DNA of 64,000 nt from Hymenobacter roseosalivarius DSM 11622 (GCF_900176135.1 NZ_FWWW01000052.1:62001-126000), one strand, 5' to 3'. Positions 34,562-44,215 are shown, counted from the stretch's first letter. Program-made: numbers and translations. Notes: a model not told the origin generated them from the sequence alone.

Positions 34562-36346
34562 ATGATCAGTCAATCAAACTATAAGAACATTGTCCGGGAG
34601 GCCCTGGATAATGTCATGCATTACCTTTCCCCGGCCGAGAAGCGTCAGTCGATCTGGATGTTCCTGCTATTGCTTCTCGGCTCCTTGCTGGACGTCTTTG
34701 GGCTGGCTTCGCTGGTGCCGGTTATTATGGCGGCGTCCAAGCCCGGCTCTGTCTTTGAAAACAGGTATTCTGTGGCCCTGTATCATCTTTTAGGCTTTAG
34801 CTCAGAGAAAGCGTTTCTTATATTCCTGATTCTGGCGCTGCTTGGCTTCTTTCTCCTTAAGAATGCTTTTGTTACGCTAATCAACTATCAGCAGGTGCGG
34901 TTTACGGCCCGCCTGGCTTTGAATATTGTCAGAAGCCAACTCAATAAGCATAATAATCTGCCCTTCTGGCAATTCAATAAACTAGGGTCTGCGCACCTGA
35001 TTCATACTACCATTGGAATACCAGGTTCTTTTGTCAACTCCATCATCCGGCAGCTCTTTACACTGTTTTCAGAGGGCCTGATCGTTGTTGTTATCGTATT
35101 AGGCATCTTGGTGTATCAACCCGTGCTGTTTTTCATCCTGGCGCTGGTGCTGGTGCCTACGACGCTGCTGACCTACCGCTTTTTGCAGAAGCGGTCTATG
35201 AAAATCGGCGCACGATTAGATAGTTTGAAGCCCTTATCATATGCCCTGCTGGGTGATATATTTGCCGGGTTTATAGAACTCAAGCTCGCAAACAGACAAG
35301 AGCAGTTCAAAAAACGAGTTCTGGAAAATCAGGAGGAGCATCAGGGTCTCGAGGCAGTCTTGTACCTGTTCTCCTTGCTGCCCCTGAAAGTAATAGAAAT
35401 GGCCGCTATTCTGGCCGTGGTCACTATTTACCTTTACTCGCTGCTGTTTGCGGGAAGCGCCCAAAACCTGGTGATGATCATCGGGCTGTTTGCCGCCGCT
35501 GCGTATCGACTGATGCCTTCAGTAAACCGACTTATCACGGCCCTGGTCGCGATGAAGCAGCACCGCTTTACGTTCGAACATTTAAATAACCTTCGGGAAT
35601 ATGCCAGCTGGCAGCTGCCGGCTCAGGTTCCGCTACGCTTCTCGCACAGTATTACGTTCGAGAACCTTTCTTTTAGCTTTCCGGAATCCGAAAAGCCGGT
35701 TCTGCATAACATTAATCTGACCGTGCGCAAAGGCGAGAAAATCGGCTTGATCGGGGCCTCCGGCTCCGGAAAAACTACGCTTATCAATATATTATTACGC
35801 TTCTACATAGAGCAAAAAGGCCGGGTGCTGGTTGACAGGCAGCCATTGACCGACGAGAACCTGCTGGAGTGGTATAAGCTGGTGGGTTACGTAAAGCAGG
35901 ACACGTTTCTGATGGAAACTTCAATTAAGGCCAATATTACCTTAAATGATGAAAGCGTTGACGAAGATCGGCTGAACTATGCTATTGACCAGGCTTCGCT
36001 ACGGGATTTTATTGACTCCTTGCCGGAAGGCATCAATACCCTGATCGGTGAGCGAGGCTCACGTCTGTCCGGTGGACAGCGCCAGCGCATTGGTATTGCC
36101 CGTGCGATGTATAAGAGAACGGAAGTATTATTAATGGATGAAGCTACGAGTGCACTGGACAACCAGACGGAGCGGGAAGTAAACGAGGCTATTGCAAAGC
36201 TGGCGCACACCGACATTACTATCTTTATCATCGCACACCGCATCACAACTCTGCGTGACTGTGACCGCATCTACGAGTTGAAGGATGGGAAGCTCTATGC
36301 TGAGTACCAGTATGAAGATCTGATAGATAAAAGTCTGATACAATAA
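34562..36346 (+). CDS. ABC transporter, fused permease-ATPase (PglK/MsbA-like flippase)
   Basis: The 594-residue half-transporter has about six membrane helices in the first 330 residues, then an ATPase domain. Visible there are Walker A GASGSGKTTLI, Q-loop VKQDTFLME, signature LSGGQRQRIGIARAMY, Walker B VLLMDEATSALD and switch His IIAHRITTL. This type IV exporter layout covers MsbA and the lipid-linked oligosaccharide flippase PglK. Lying within glycosyltransferase genes, it most likely flips an undecaprenyl-linked glycan. It is the second ABC exporter in the locus besides Wzm/Wzt. Confidence 0.88.
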   Translation: MISQSNYKNIVREALDNVMHYLSPAEKRQSIWMFLLLLLGSLLDVFGLASLVPVIMAASKPGSVFENRYSVALYHLLGFSSEKAFLIFLILALLGFFLLKNAFVTLINYQQVRFTARLALNIVRSQLNKHNNLPFWQFNKLGSAHLIHTTIGIPGSFVNSIIRQLFTLFSEGLIVVVIVLGILVYQPVLFFILALVLVPTTLLTYRFLQKRSMKIGARLDSLKPLSYALLGDIFAGFIELKLANRQEQFKKRVLENQEEHQGLEAVLYLFSLLPLKVIEMAAILAVVTIYLYSLLFAGSAQNLVMIIGLFAAAAYRLMPSVNRLITALVAMKQHRFTFEHLNNLREYASWQLPAQVPLRFSHSITFENLSFSFPESEKPVLHNINLTVRKGEKIGLIGASGSGKTTLINILLRFYIEQKGRVLVDRQPLTDENLLEWYKLVGYVKQDTFLMETSIKANITLNDESVDEDRLNYAIDQASLRDFIDSLPEGINTLIGERGSRLSGGQRQRIGIARAMYKRTEVLLMDEATSALDNQTEREVNEAIAKLAHTDITIFIIAHRITTLRDCDRIYELKDGKLYAEYQYEDLIDKSLIQ

Positions 36347-36388
36347 CTAATTCTGCAACAGCGTTTCCCTCTGCTCTATTCCGTTGTC

Positions 36389-37300
36389 ATGACCGTTTCT
36401 ATTATTGTCCCAACCTACAATGGAGCACACAAAATTCTTGCTGCACTCCAAGCATTAGAGCAGCAGACATATCCCATTACCGAGGTGATAGTGGTAGTAG
36501 ATGGGTCCACTGATCAAACTCTTGAGCTACTCAAGAATAATACAACTACCATCCGCAGCTTGCAGATAGTAAAGCAACAGAATCAGGGCCGCGCCGCCAC
36601 GCGCAACCGCGGGGCCCAGGAGGCTACCTCCGACCTGCTGGTTTTCTGTGATGATGATATGCGCCTGCTACCTGGTTGCATTGCCGCTCATGTAAAGCAC
36701 CACCAGAAGGAGCTTGATACTATTGGGGTCGGAACCCAAGTGGAAGACTTGGCTAAGGTGACTACTGACTTCTTGCATTACAAAGCGTTAATGAGCAGAA
36801 GCTGGATGACAAAGTATAGCGGGGCAGACACGGTTCTGATGCCGGCTACCGAGCCATTCATCACTGCTGCTAACTTCTCAATAAGCAAAAAAAAATTCGT
36901 AGCACTAGAAGGCTTTGAGCGTGGCCTTCGGGATGCAGAAGATTTTGACCTGGCCATGCGGGCCGCTGAAGCCCTAGTGCCCATCTACTTTCTTAACAAG
37001 GCTGAAGCATGGCACGATGACTTGGTCAATTGTGCCTCTTACATAAACCGGCTTAGAGAATACCAGCAGGCCCAGCAGAAATTGGCTCAGCTTAGGCCCA
37101 GCCTTTATGCTAAATACGGACGTTTCGGGACACAGCCACAAAATAAGCTAAAGATGAAAACGTTTTCGATGTTTGCCAACCGAAGTTTAGTAAAGCTAAT
37201 AGATAGGGGTTCGCTAACGAATCTGCTACCCCAAGCTCTCCGGTATAAGGTATATGACATCGTAATTACGGCTCTGGGAGTCTATTTTCCTGAGCGATGA
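36389..37300 (+). CDS. GT2 glycosyltransferase
   Basis: The 303-residue GT-A enzyme has VSIIVPTYNGAHKILAALQALEQQTYP, VVVDGSTDQTLELL, QQNQGRAATRNRGAQEATSDLLVFCDDDMRLLPG (metal-binding DDD), and a later ANFSISKKKFVALEGFERGLRDAEDFDLAMRA, the E-D-x-D acceptor-side motif. Its C-terminus is helical and basic. It follows the ABC flippase by 42 bases and probably shares its transcript. Confidence 0.9.
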   Translation: MTVSIIVPTYNGAHKILAALQALEQQTYPITEVIVVVDGSTDQTLELLKNNTTTIRSLQIVKQQNQGRAATRNRGAQEATSDLLVFCDDDMRLLPGCIAAHVKHHQKELDTIGVGTQVEDLAKVTTDFLHYKALMSRSWMTKYSGADTVLMPATEPFITAANFSISKKKFVALEGFERGLRDAEDFDLAMRAAEALVPIYFLNKAEAWHDDLVNCASYINRLREYQQAQQKLAQLRPSLYAKYGRFGTQPQNKLKMKTFSMFANRSLVKLIDRGSLTNLLPQALRYKVYDIVITALGVYFPER

Positions 37301-37646
37301 GTTATATCTTGCTCGATTTCTCCAGTCTAATCAGTATTAAGAAGAAAGTACCGCTGGCTGTTTGAGTGTTTTATTAGGCATTATTCATTGCCCTACGCAT
37401 TTTAAGCCACTAATTCATTGAGTTCCACGTCTGGTATTGGTAAACAGCCGCGCAATCAGCTGCTAGGATCTGACATTATCTCAGGCCCTTACTCTTCGGA
37501 ATAGCTTTATATCTGTCGATACCTCTCTTTCAATTAAAATTGTAGGAGATCTATGCAAGTATCCGGTGCTGTGCTTTGTACGTAAATATTCGAATTTTTG
37601 ACCCAAATCTGGTTGCAGACCAGATCTATATGCACCGCGAATTACT
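37301..37646. other. 346-base non-coding gap
   Basis: No gene, terminator hairpin or clear promoter box was found. Base composition falls across this gap from mixed to strongly AT-rich, so it is another block boundary in the locus. Confidence 0.5.
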
Positions 37647-38632
37647 ATGAACCTGTTAGTCATCCAGTCATTTGGCCGAGAAAGTGAATATAGGAGAGCC
37701 TTATTTTCTGTTTTGAGCTTCATAACATTTTATAGAGGTGATCTTGCACTCTTTGAAATTGTAGTATTCACAGACAGACCTAAATACTTCGAGCCATATT
37801 TAAAAGGAGTAAGGGTTCAATATATATGTCTTACTCAAAATAAAATCGCTTCTATGCGTGGTCATATTGATTTCGTCCATAGAATGAAGATTGCAGCTAT
37901 CGAGGAAGCATTTGGCTTGTATGCAGAGGCAAACATTCTATATGTTGATTCTGACACTTTTTTTTAAAGGATGCTACACCTTTAATTGAAGCAGTGAGCA
38001 AAGGATCCATATTCATGCATTTATTTGAGTACAACTTTGAGCATGACACGAGTATTAAAATGCCTACTTATACTAAATTTTTAAGTTTAATAAAGCAAGG
38101 GAAGTTCACTACAAGCAAGGGCCTTATTAAAGTAACTTCCAAAGATGAATCGTGGAATGCTGGGGTTATGGCCTTGCCAGCGTATGTAGTCAACCTATTA
38201 CCTGATGTGTACGCCTTAACAGAACAGTTTTATCCAGCAACCCTCCATAAAACATGTGAGCAATACGCATTCTCATTAGTATTGAAGAATGCCTCAGAAC
38301 TGCATCCCTGCGATTCATACGTATATCATTATTGGGAGCATGGGCAAAAAATTACGGCTGACTCGTTATTCAATAAGTTATTTACTTCTTCATTTAAGCA
38401 ACTATCTTTGGTCGAGAAGGAAGCGAAAGTCTGCGTTTTGGCCAAGCAACTACCTGGGCTTTTAGAAGGACACATTTTGTTGTTACGAGATAGAGCGCTC
38501 CAAGCCTTCTCTCATGATCAATTCTCGGAGGGATATAGATATGCTTGGAAAGTATTGAAGAAGGAGCCTTTTAATGTTCAGTTCGTAAGAGATCTCTTAT
38601 ATCATGCGAAGCGTCATTTAAAAATTAGATAA
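37647..38632 (+). pseudogene. Glycosyltransferase-like gene split by a T8-tract frameshift
   Basis: Two adjoining frames together form one protein of about 328 residues. The first (37647-37967) ends in ANILYVDSDTFF followed by TAA, exactly at a run of eight T (37968 region). The second continues from that point as LKDATPLIEAVSKGSIFMHLFEY to the stop at 38632. Adding one T fuses them as YVDSDTFFLKDATP, with a DxD sugar-nucleotide motif placed as in GT-A enzymes. The later part has DESWNAGVMALP and CEQYAFSLVL, resembling known GT-A acceptor loops. A homopolymer like this can switch a gene on and off, but could also be a sequencing error. The family is not one I can name. Confidence 0.75.
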
Positions 38633-38633
38633 A

Positions 38634-39527
38634 ATGAAGCAACAAATAAAAGTAGGAATTTGCGTTGCTTACGATTGGTATTTTTTAGCCCAATCGATTC
38701 CTTTGATTTATGACTCGGCAGATATCATCTGCTTAGCTATAGATAAGGATCGTATTAGTTGGGCCGGCAATCCTTTTTCATTCGACGAATCTGGTTTCCG
38801 GGATTTGATCAAACGTCTAGATCCAAACAAGAAGATTAATATTTATGAAGATGATTTCCACCTTTCTCACCTTTCTGCTATAGATAATGATACGCGGCAG
38901 AGAAACCTTCTGGCCCAATATATGGGTCCTGGTGGCTGGCATATTCAATTAGACTCTGATGAATATTTCTTGGGGTTTAATAAATTTGCTAGTTGGCTTA
39001 AAAAACAATATTTCAATCGGTCGGTGAACATCCGCTGTCAGTATATTATGTTGTTTAAGCAATTAGATTCAGGTTTTCTGGTAATTAACAATAATGATTA
39101 TTTTAAACTTGATGGTAATCCAGTCGCTACAAATGATCCAGCTTATGAGTATGCTCGTGTTAATAGATGGTTTAATATTTATGCGCCTTTTTATATCTTA
39201 CACCAGTCTTGGGCCCGACCGGAGCGAGAGATAACGGAGAAAGTATACAACTGGGGTCATACCGATGATTTTGACAAAGAGCAATATTTAAGATTCTGGC
39301 TCAATTTAAATAAAAATAATTATCATTGTGCCAAAAATTTTAATCCATTACACCCTATCAAATGGCCTTATTTAGAATACGTACCTGCAAAAAACGTTTT
39401 GGAACTAATGAATTATTATAACGATAATCCTCCTTTCATGCCTAGCAAATTTAGGTTTGGGATTCAAAATTCTATCTGGGCATCTAGAATGCGTAAGGTG
39501 GTAGCAATGATTGTGCAACGATCATAA
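38634..39527 (+). CDS. Putative GT-A glycosyltransferase, unfamiliar family
   Basis: The 297-residue protein starts one base after the previous stop. An N-terminal strand-turn region (IKVGICVAYDWYFLAQSIPLIYDSAD) and WHIQLDSDEYFLGF, a DxD-type site with the following E-Y-F, suggest a GT-A fold. YILHQSWARPEREI in the C-terminal half is a conserved-looking aromatic patch. I do not recognise the family with certainty. Context (AT-rich glycosyltransferase block, near overlap with neighbours) supports a role in the surface glycan. Confidence 0.65.
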   Translation: MKQQIKVGICVAYDWYFLAQSIPLIYDSADIICLAIDKDRISWAGNPFSFDESGFRDLIKRLDPNKKINIYEDDFHLSHLSAIDNDTRQRNLLAQYMGPGGWHIQLDSDEYFLGFNKFASWLKKQYFNRSVNIRCQYIMLFKQLDSGFLVINNNDYFKLDGNPVATNDPAYEYARVNRWFNIYAPFYILHQSWARPEREITEKVYNWGHTDDFDKEQYLRFWLNLNKNNYHCAKNFNPLHPIKWPYLEYVPAKNVLELMNYYNDNPPFMPSKFRFGIQNSIWASRMRKVVAMIVQRS

Positions 39528-39571
39528 AGCGCGGCCGTAATTTTTGTTTGTTTTTGCTGAAAAAATTAGCC

Positions 39572-40738
39572 ATGAATATAGTAAGGCTTTTCTATAAATT
39601 AAATATATACAAAAAAATGTATAATACTTGGCGTTATACAATTGCGTCATCAATTGATAAGCCAGTACCCTGTGAAAATAAGAAAAATATTATTTTCGAA
39701 CTTCGAAGCAGAAGGGATGAAAGAATTGCTATTATTCTTTTCTATTTTTTTGATCAATGTTTTGCAAATTCTTATTTAATTAAAAATAATTTGCACCTTT
39801 CCTCTTTTCTGAATTTTAAAAGTGATTTAGTAAAGATTAAATCTGTTTTTATTGTCAAGAAGCCAGTAATGCGCATCGATCTGGTATTATGTGATACGGG
39901 AAAAATTGCTCACGAATACATGGTTAAATATCCAAACATACCAGTATTGTACTATGATGTCTGTTGCTTTAAGCGTACAATCTCTGGAGTCAGGTTGAAG
40001 CAGGACTTCATTGTGATGCCTTATGCTATGCACCCTACTATTTATAAGCTAAACCAAATATCAAAAATTTCATATCTGCGGAAAAGCGATAGATTGTTCA
40101 GGATATTTTTTTCTGGCAATAGTATTATGCCTTTATACGATAATTATAATTTGAAATCGTTGTTTGAAATACTAAGTCGCGCACAGATTATATCTAGTCT
40201 GCAACAAGAGCTAGACGCTTCTTCTTTAGTGCCATTTGATAAATGTATGTGCCTTACTAAATCTGGGTACATAAATAAATTGGTTTTGCACGTTTGGACT
40301 GAGCAAACCAGGCTTGCGCAATCAGAACTCATTAAGTACGATGAGTGGCTTGATACATTAGCAAAAGCTGACTTTTTTTTACATTGTCCGGGAATTGCGG
40401 TGCCGCAATGCCATAATCAGATCGAATCTATGGCAGTAGGTTGTATTCCTATTACTGAGTTCCCACATATGTTCGAACCCGCCTTAGAGAATGGGATTAA
40501 TTGTATATCCTATAAGGGTGAAAGCGGTTTGCTCACTGCCATACAAATGGTTTTATCGATGCCTACAAAAGAAATAACTAACCTTAGAAATAATGTTATT
40601 AATTATTACGATAGTTGGCTCTCACCCCAAGCTTTTGTAAGCAGGCTTGAGGCCAAGATACAATACAGTAATTCCGATAGGCAGAAATTCTATATTATAA
40701 GTGATTACTCGGTAGAGTATTTGCTACGAGAAATTTAG
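39572..40738 (+). CDS. Putative GT-B glycosyltransferase, unfamiliar family
   Basis: The ATG at 39572 was preferred to a TTG at 39548. The 388-residue protein has little similarity I can name in its first two thirds. Near its end, DTLAKADFFLHCPGIAVPQCHNQIESMAVGCIPITEFP and FEPALENGINCISYKG follow the layout of the nucleotide-binding half of GT-B enzymes (E-S-M-A-x-G-C-x-P). The first half is rich in Lys, Ile and Asn and of low GC, suggesting transfer from an AT-rich source. The gene ends just before the IS graveyard. Confidence 0.62.
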   Translation: MNIVRLFYKLNIYKKMYNTWRYTIASSIDKPVPCENKKNIIFELRSRRDERIAIILFYFFDQCFANSYLIKNNLHLSSFLNFKSDLVKIKSVFIVKKPVMRIDLVLCDTGKIAHEYMVKYPNIPVLYYDVCCFKRTISGVRLKQDFIVMPYAMHPTIYKLNQISKISYLRKSDRLFRIFFSGNSIMPLYDNYNLKSLFEILSRAQIISSLQQELDASSLVPFDKCMCLTKSGYINKLVLHVWTEQTRLAQSELIKYDEWLDTLAKADFFLHCPGIAVPQCHNQIESMAVGCIPITEFPHMFEPALENGINCISYKGESGLLTAIQMVLSMPTKEITNLRNNVINYYDSWLSPQAFVSRLEAKIQYSNSDRQKFYIISDYSVEYLLREI

Positions 40739-40798
40739 TTGTTTTTTATGCAAAAGGAGGCATCTCCTAGTTGGACATGAGAAGATGCTAGATTGCCT

Positions 40799-41590
40799 TA
40801 TAGTGGTTTCATAGGCAGTGTACACTTTTTAGCGGCGGGCTCGTAACTACGAAGATGCGTGCTCACTCCCTTAATTTACGCGAAAAAATCGCCGCTGCTT
40901 ACCGACAGCTGGTGCGGCGGCAGTACGTAGTAAAGGTTCAGATCGGGGTGAACCTATCGTGTGTGACCAAGTTGCTGCGCCCGCTAGCGGCACGGTGGCG
41001 GCCAAGCCGCCGGGGCGGGCCGCCACCGTGCCAGCACGTCGATCAGGTGGCGACGCGCCGGGACGTGCATCGGTTTTATTTCCTAGACGGGACGGGGCTG
41101 TGCCTGGATTACACCCGTCGCTACGCCGGCGCCTGCGGCAGCCGGCGGGTAGGCCAAGGCGCACCGCTGCGGCGGGGGCGGGGCACTGGGCGTGAATGGG
41201 CTGCGCGGCGTACAGGTGCTGGACGCTAACCCAGCGCAGCTTCGCCTTCTACATCGCCCGCGTGCTGGTAGCCCCGTAGTTGCGCCGCGGCGACGTGTTA
41301 GTCTCGGACAACCTGGTTGTGTATAAATAAGTGGTTTGGCGCAGCAATTGGTTAAGCGCGGCGTGCAGATACCACTTTTACCGCCATACTCGCCTGATTT
41401 CTCGCCCATTGAACAAGCATGGAGCAAGCAAGCTCAAAGCCAAGCTGCGCCAGACGCAGGTCCGCACGCGCGAAGCCTTGGAAGAGGCTATCCAAGCAGC
41501 CATCAATTGGATGACCGACGACGATGCCAACGCGTGGTTCAACTACTGTTGCTATCGCGTAGCATGTACAAGAGTCATAAAACTGCTATA
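40799..41590 (+). mobile_element. IS630-type element remnant 1
   Basis: It is bounded by TA and inverted ends TATAGTGGTTTCAT and ATAAAACTGCTATA. Inside is a decayed IS630-type transposase on the plus strand. Next to the left end lies TGTACACTTTTTA, which also occurs in the MITEs at 30400 and 42876. Confidence 0.8.
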
Positions 41591-41591
41591 A
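40855..41591 (+). pseudogene. IS630-family transposase, frameshifted and internally deleted
   Basis: The N-terminus MRAHSLNLREKIAAAYRQ is typical for IS630. The DDE region survives in pieces: FYFLDGTGLCLDYTRRYA (the usual D-E is D-G), then in another frame LPPYSPDFSPIEQAWSK, and after a further shift KLKAKLRQTQVRTREALEEAI. At least two frameshifts and a shortened middle make it inactive. It is far more GC-rich than the glycosyltransferases around it. Confidence 0.85.
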
Positions 41592-41671
41592 AGAGGTAAA
41601 ACACGAATTACCCTTGAGCTAGTTTAAACGACGGGATAGTTAAATACAAAAATTATTTGATAATTATCATC

Positions 41672-42592
41672 CTATGATCTAATGCTATTCCAAATGCGAG
41701 CGAATAGCCTTATTTCTAAGACGTTTCTTTTAGAAATATTTATCAATTGATTTATATATCCTTTGAAATAATATTTCCTGAGTAAAGATAAGTTTCGGTC
41801 GTATTGATGAACTATATTAACAGGTTGTCCAGATTTGTTAATTATAGATCCATTGTGAAATAATACTTTATTGAAGTTTTTGAAGTATGAGAGAGTCGTT
41901 ATCGGACCTTCATCATCATTTATCAAATTGAGCGAATCGAGTTTGTTATTATATATGAGATAGTTATGAATGCCTTGATCAAGCCCGCCTACATTTTTTA
42001 ATTTTATGATATGATTTATCATTTTTTCTAGATAGTCTATTATCGATACATAATCCCCAATTGTTACCCCAGAGCAGCATATAGTATTGTGCCCTATTTT
42101 AGACAATTCCTCTGGCCCAAAGCCGTGCTGTATCCAAAAAGAGTTGTGCTTTTCATCTTTTATCTTAGTGTCGGCATCCTCTAAGAAACAATATAGCCCA
42201 GGCTTATAATTATAATCAAATGGATTTTTCTGAAAAATGACATCTCGGATATCGGAGAACATTATACGATCTATTTGCTCACTGCCAGCGTTCTTCAGAT
42301 AAAGGTAGTACAATATATAGCGCAAGCTATTGGGCGATAATACTTCTTTGCTCTGGTCTACGATGTTGCTAGGGATTTCTGGATTATTTGGTAAATAAGG
42401 ATAGTTATCAGAATAATGAATCAACGTAATGCCGCGCCTTTCTAGGCTGTTTAAAGCTTCCTTCGTAATATTTGAAACAAATAATATAAACTTGCCTGTG
42501 TAGCCACTACTGTATAGGGTATCGATAAAAGGCTTAAGCTGACTATAGGAATAACCACTTGCCAAAGACATAATAATGTTCTGCTTCTTCAT
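41672..42592 (-). CDS. Putative glycosyltransferase isolated between mobile elements
   Basis: The 306-residue, very AT-rich minus-strand gene is flanked by an IS630 remnant on one side and a MITE plus an IS on the other. It has IIMSLASGYSYSQLKPFIDTL at the start, a central RIMFSDIRDVIFQKNPF, whose D-x-R-D resembles a DxD metal site, then GLDQGIHNYLIY and IVHQYDRNLSLLRKY. This order is that of GT-A transferases working on sugar acceptors, yet I cannot assign a family. It is the only glycosyltransferase-like gene in the locus on the minus strand. Confidence 0.65.
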   Translation of the reverse strand: MKKQNIIMSLASGYSYSQLKPFIDTLYSSGYTGKFILFVSNITKEALNSLERRGITLIHYSDNYPYLPNNPEIPSNIVDQSKEVLSPNSLRYILYYLYLKNAGSEQIDRIMFSDIRDVIFQKNPFDYNYKPGLYCFLEDADTKIKDEKHNSFWIQHGFGPEELSKIGHNTICCSGVTIGDYVSIIDYLEKMINHIIKLKNVGGLDQGIHNYLIYNNKLDSLNLINDDEGPITTLSYFKNFNKVLFHNGSIINKSGQPVNIVHQYDRNLSLLRKYYFKGYINQLINISKRNVLEIRLFARIWNSIRS

Positions 42593-42994
42593 TGTCGGTG
42601 GAAAAATGCCTGATTGAGTTTCCGTGCTGCGCGATAGACAGTTATTTTGAACTATTCTATTAAAAAGGCCGAATACTCTGTGTTATAGATATCTAGTACG
42701 AAGGTAGTATAAACACACCAATACCCAGATTGAGGCTGAGTATTTAGATTTAAATATAATTGCAGTCGTAGCGTGATACTAGACGATTACATTACTTTGT
42801 TTAAGGCGACCAATACAGTAACCATTCTCTTTTAGTCGGAAACCATGCGGCTAATATTCAGCCGATTACAGCATATATAGCGCTTTCGTATCTAGCTTAC
42901 CTGTTTTAAGGTAGTTATGCATTGATAATCAGCTATTTGAAATGAATAAAAAGTGTACATCGTTCACGAAACCGCTATAGCGGTTTAACTTATT
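42593..42994. other. Non-coding gap with MITE copy 2
   Basis: Upstream of the minus-strand glycosyltransferase-like gene lie about 280 AT-rich bases without a clear promoter, followed by the 104-bp element and then the left end of an IS. Confidence 0.5.
42876..42979. mobile_element. MITE-like element, copy 2
   Basis: This 104-bp element is the same, base for base as far as I can see, as that at 30400-30503 and in the same orientation. TATAGCG and CGCTATA ends are bounded by TA. The flanks differ, showing that it moved as a unit. Confidence 0.82.
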
Positions 42995-44113
42995 ACTGAT
43001 GTTACGCACGAAGTAGGGCGAGTTGCTGGTACATGGCTTTTAGCTCCACGGCGTAGAGTTGAGCTTTGAGGCGAAAATGCCCCAGGCCACACTTTACTTT
43101 CAGGACTTCGAGTTTGGTGTAGGCCAGCACGGCAGCCAGGAAATGGTTAGCCTGCGTGGCCAGGGTTTTGGTGGGCGACTTGCCCATGGACGCGTTCTGT
43201 TTGAGCGACTTATGATACTCTTCCACTTTCCACCGTCTCTGGTAGATCATGGTCAATTGCGCCTGATTCAGGTCGGTGTCGCTGCTGACCAGATACAACA
43301 CGCCCTGGCTGCCGTCCTGGTTTGTCAAGACTTGCCTGGTCACGAGTACCGCTTCTTTCACGGCTCGCAAATAGACCCGCAGGGGGTGGGTGTCGGGAAA
43401 CGTCAGCGACTGCACGGCGTGAAACTGGCCTTGCGCCCGCCCGGCTTCGCTCAAGGCGACAGTGCGGCTGCTTTCCAGGGCAAAGACGAAGTGGTGGCCT
43501 AAGGCCCGCACCAGGGTCATGTTCTCGGCCGAGGCGTACCAGCTGTCGGCCAGCAAGTAGCGGTAGGCCACCTGCTGCTGGACCACGCGCAACAGGTGCT
43601 GGAGGTACTCGTTTTTAGTAAAGGGGCTTTGGTACTTGGTTTGCTGCGTTTTCGGGTCCCACACGGCCACGGTTTTGCGCACCAGCTCGACGGCCAGGGG
43701 CAGGGCCAGCCCCCCGGCCTGGTAAAGCAGGCTGACGACATTCAGGCCCTTCCCGTAGCGCTACTGGCCGTGGTCCCAGTGGGTGCCAATCACCTCGTTG
43801 GCATCGGTGTGGGCCTTTTCCAGGATGAAATCATCCACGATGAGCACGGCAAACTCTTCCGCCAGCCGCTGGGCTTCGGCTTGGCGAATCAGCGGCTTGG
43901 CCTGCCGCCAAATGTCCGCCGAACCCCACGCGGCGCTGCTCAGCCAGCGCGGGATGTGGTCGTGGCTCAGGGTCCCGTCCAGCAGGCGCGACAAGCCCGT
44001 GGCCGTCGTCGGGCCCGTCGAACTCAGCAAATAATGCGTGTACAGGTCCAGCGTGCAAGTTTCCATACCCATCCTAAACGAGCAGAACCATCCTTCGACT
44101 GCGTAACATCAGT
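42995..44113 (-). mobile_element. IS4/IS701-like insertion sequence 1
   Basis: The 14-bp ends ACTGATGTTACGCA and TGCGTAACATCAGT are perfect inverse complements and enclose one transposase gene on the minus strand. A target duplication could not be made out. The element has high GC. Confidence 0.82.
43002..44072 (-). pseudogene. IS4/IS701-like transposase with one in-frame stop
   Basis: The 357-codon frame is continuous except for a TAG at 43761-43763, between GTHWDHGQ and RYGKGLN. Motifs of the DDE clan are present: VLIVDDFILEK (first D), LLADSWYAS (second D) and RRWKVEEYHKSLKQNASMGKSPTKT with the terminal E in the Y-(x)2-E-x-Y-H-K form. One nucleotide change could restore it, so it is recent decay or a sequencing error. 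Confidence 0.82.
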
Positions 44114-44215
44114 GAATCATGTACTATTTACCCATGAGGGTTCAACTGCTCATTGTAGCGGGCTGTTCCTGCGACTGAGAATGGGCAATAATATGATATT
44201 CCAGTCAAAGTCAGC

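Noticed and set aside
37481..37723. 80-codon minus-strand frame in the gap before 37647
   Set aside because: It overlaps the start of the split glycosyltransferase and shows no domain or composition signal.
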